From Euryarchaeota archaeon UBA111 (GTDB lineage: Archaea; Thermoplasmatota; Poseidoniia; Poseidoniales; Poseidoniaceae), in assembly GCA_002506025.1 (NCBI GenBank), contig DAWS01000149.1, forward strand, positions 1 to 12,378: a stretch of DNA of 12,378 nucleotides, read 5' to 3'. This document shows positions 12,220 to 12,378 of the stretch, piece by piece (within the stretch, counting starts at the first letter, position 1; each line of letters starts with the position of its first letter). The translations under genes were made by a program, and so were the position numbers. A model generated the notes under the pieces. It ran no database searches, had not been told where the DNA came from, and saw nothing but the letters and a program-made list of their open reading frames with translations.

Positions 12220-12378
12220 TCAACCGAACAAGGAGCCTAGACCTTCGAAACCGCCACCGTCGTCTTCTTCCTCCTCCTCTTCAGCAGGGGCTTCCTCAGC
12301 GGCAGCAGCAGGTGCGGCACCACCGGCTGCAGGAGCAGCGGCAGCAGGTGCAGCAACAGCTTGGGTCATGGCTTCACT
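12220..12378 (-). CDS. rpl12: Archaeal ribosomal protein L12 (P1 family), C-terminal part
   Basis: Only the last 52 residues are in the window; the stop is at 12220-12222. They show the stalk protein layout: SEAMTQAVAAPAAAAP, a Gly-Gly hinge, an Ala/Pro-rich flexible region, a run of six Glu and two Asp, GGG, and the end FEGLGSLFG. The acidic tail plus GLGxLFG is the archaeal/eukaryotic P-protein signature that recruits translational GTPases (aEF1A, aEF2) to the ribosome. Archaeal L12 proteins are usually about 100-115 residues, so roughly half is missing at the right edge. Bacterial L7/L12 has no such tail, which is the main reason to call the window archaeal. Upstream neighbours such as L10 and L1 would lie outside the window. 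Confidence 0.95.
   Translation of the reverse strand, partial: SEAMTQAVAAPAAAAPAAGGAAPAAAAEEAPAEEEEEEDDGGGFEGLGSLFG

Overview
The window looks archaeal, most likely from a planktonic marine euryarchaeote of the Marine Group II/III (Poseidoniia) type. The clearest clue is the right edge. On the minus strand it carries the C-terminal half of the archaeal ribosomal stalk protein L12 (P1 family): an Ala/Pro/Gly hinge, a Glu/Asp run and the archaeal terminal signature GLGxLFG. The phylum-level assignment is an inference from this gene plus the giant, lysine-poor, beta-rich secreted protein next to it. No 16S rRNA or tRNA is present to confirm it.

All genes read leftward on the minus strand. In reading order they are: rpl12 (C-terminal 52 residues, ending at 12220); a 176-bp gap with several inverted repeats; a 169-residue protein of unknown function (12043 to 11534); a 66-bp gap holding a perfect 9-bp hairpin; and one giant open frame that runs from about 11467 off the left edge. 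That frame stays open for at least 3,822 codons, so about 93% of the window is one gene. Its C-terminus is missing.

The giant protein is a secreted or surface modular protein: signal peptide, right-handed parallel beta-helix, seven-bladed RCC1-type propeller, a beta-helix closing segment, a short Cys-flanked Asn/Asp-rich motif, and then four large units. Each large unit appears to be a He_PIG-type Ig-like domain split in two by a seven-bladed propeller of about 330 residues. Whole He_PIG repeats of 85-90 residues follow or separate these units: none after unit A, two after B, seven after C and at least two after D. The most interesting result is the recurring nesting. All five propellers, the RCC1 one included, seem to be inserted inside another beta fold rather than joined end to end, and each has seven recognisable blades.

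The giant gene has no in-frame ATG, GTG or TTG between the upstream stop codon and a clear signal peptide. The best-supported start is a CTG placed 7 nt after a GGGGAGG Shine-Dalgarno sequence, and that sequence forms one arm of the 9-bp hairpin. Translation of the protein could therefore be limited both by a non-standard start and by a masked ribosome binding site. No mobile element, CRISPR array, tRNA or rRNA was found.
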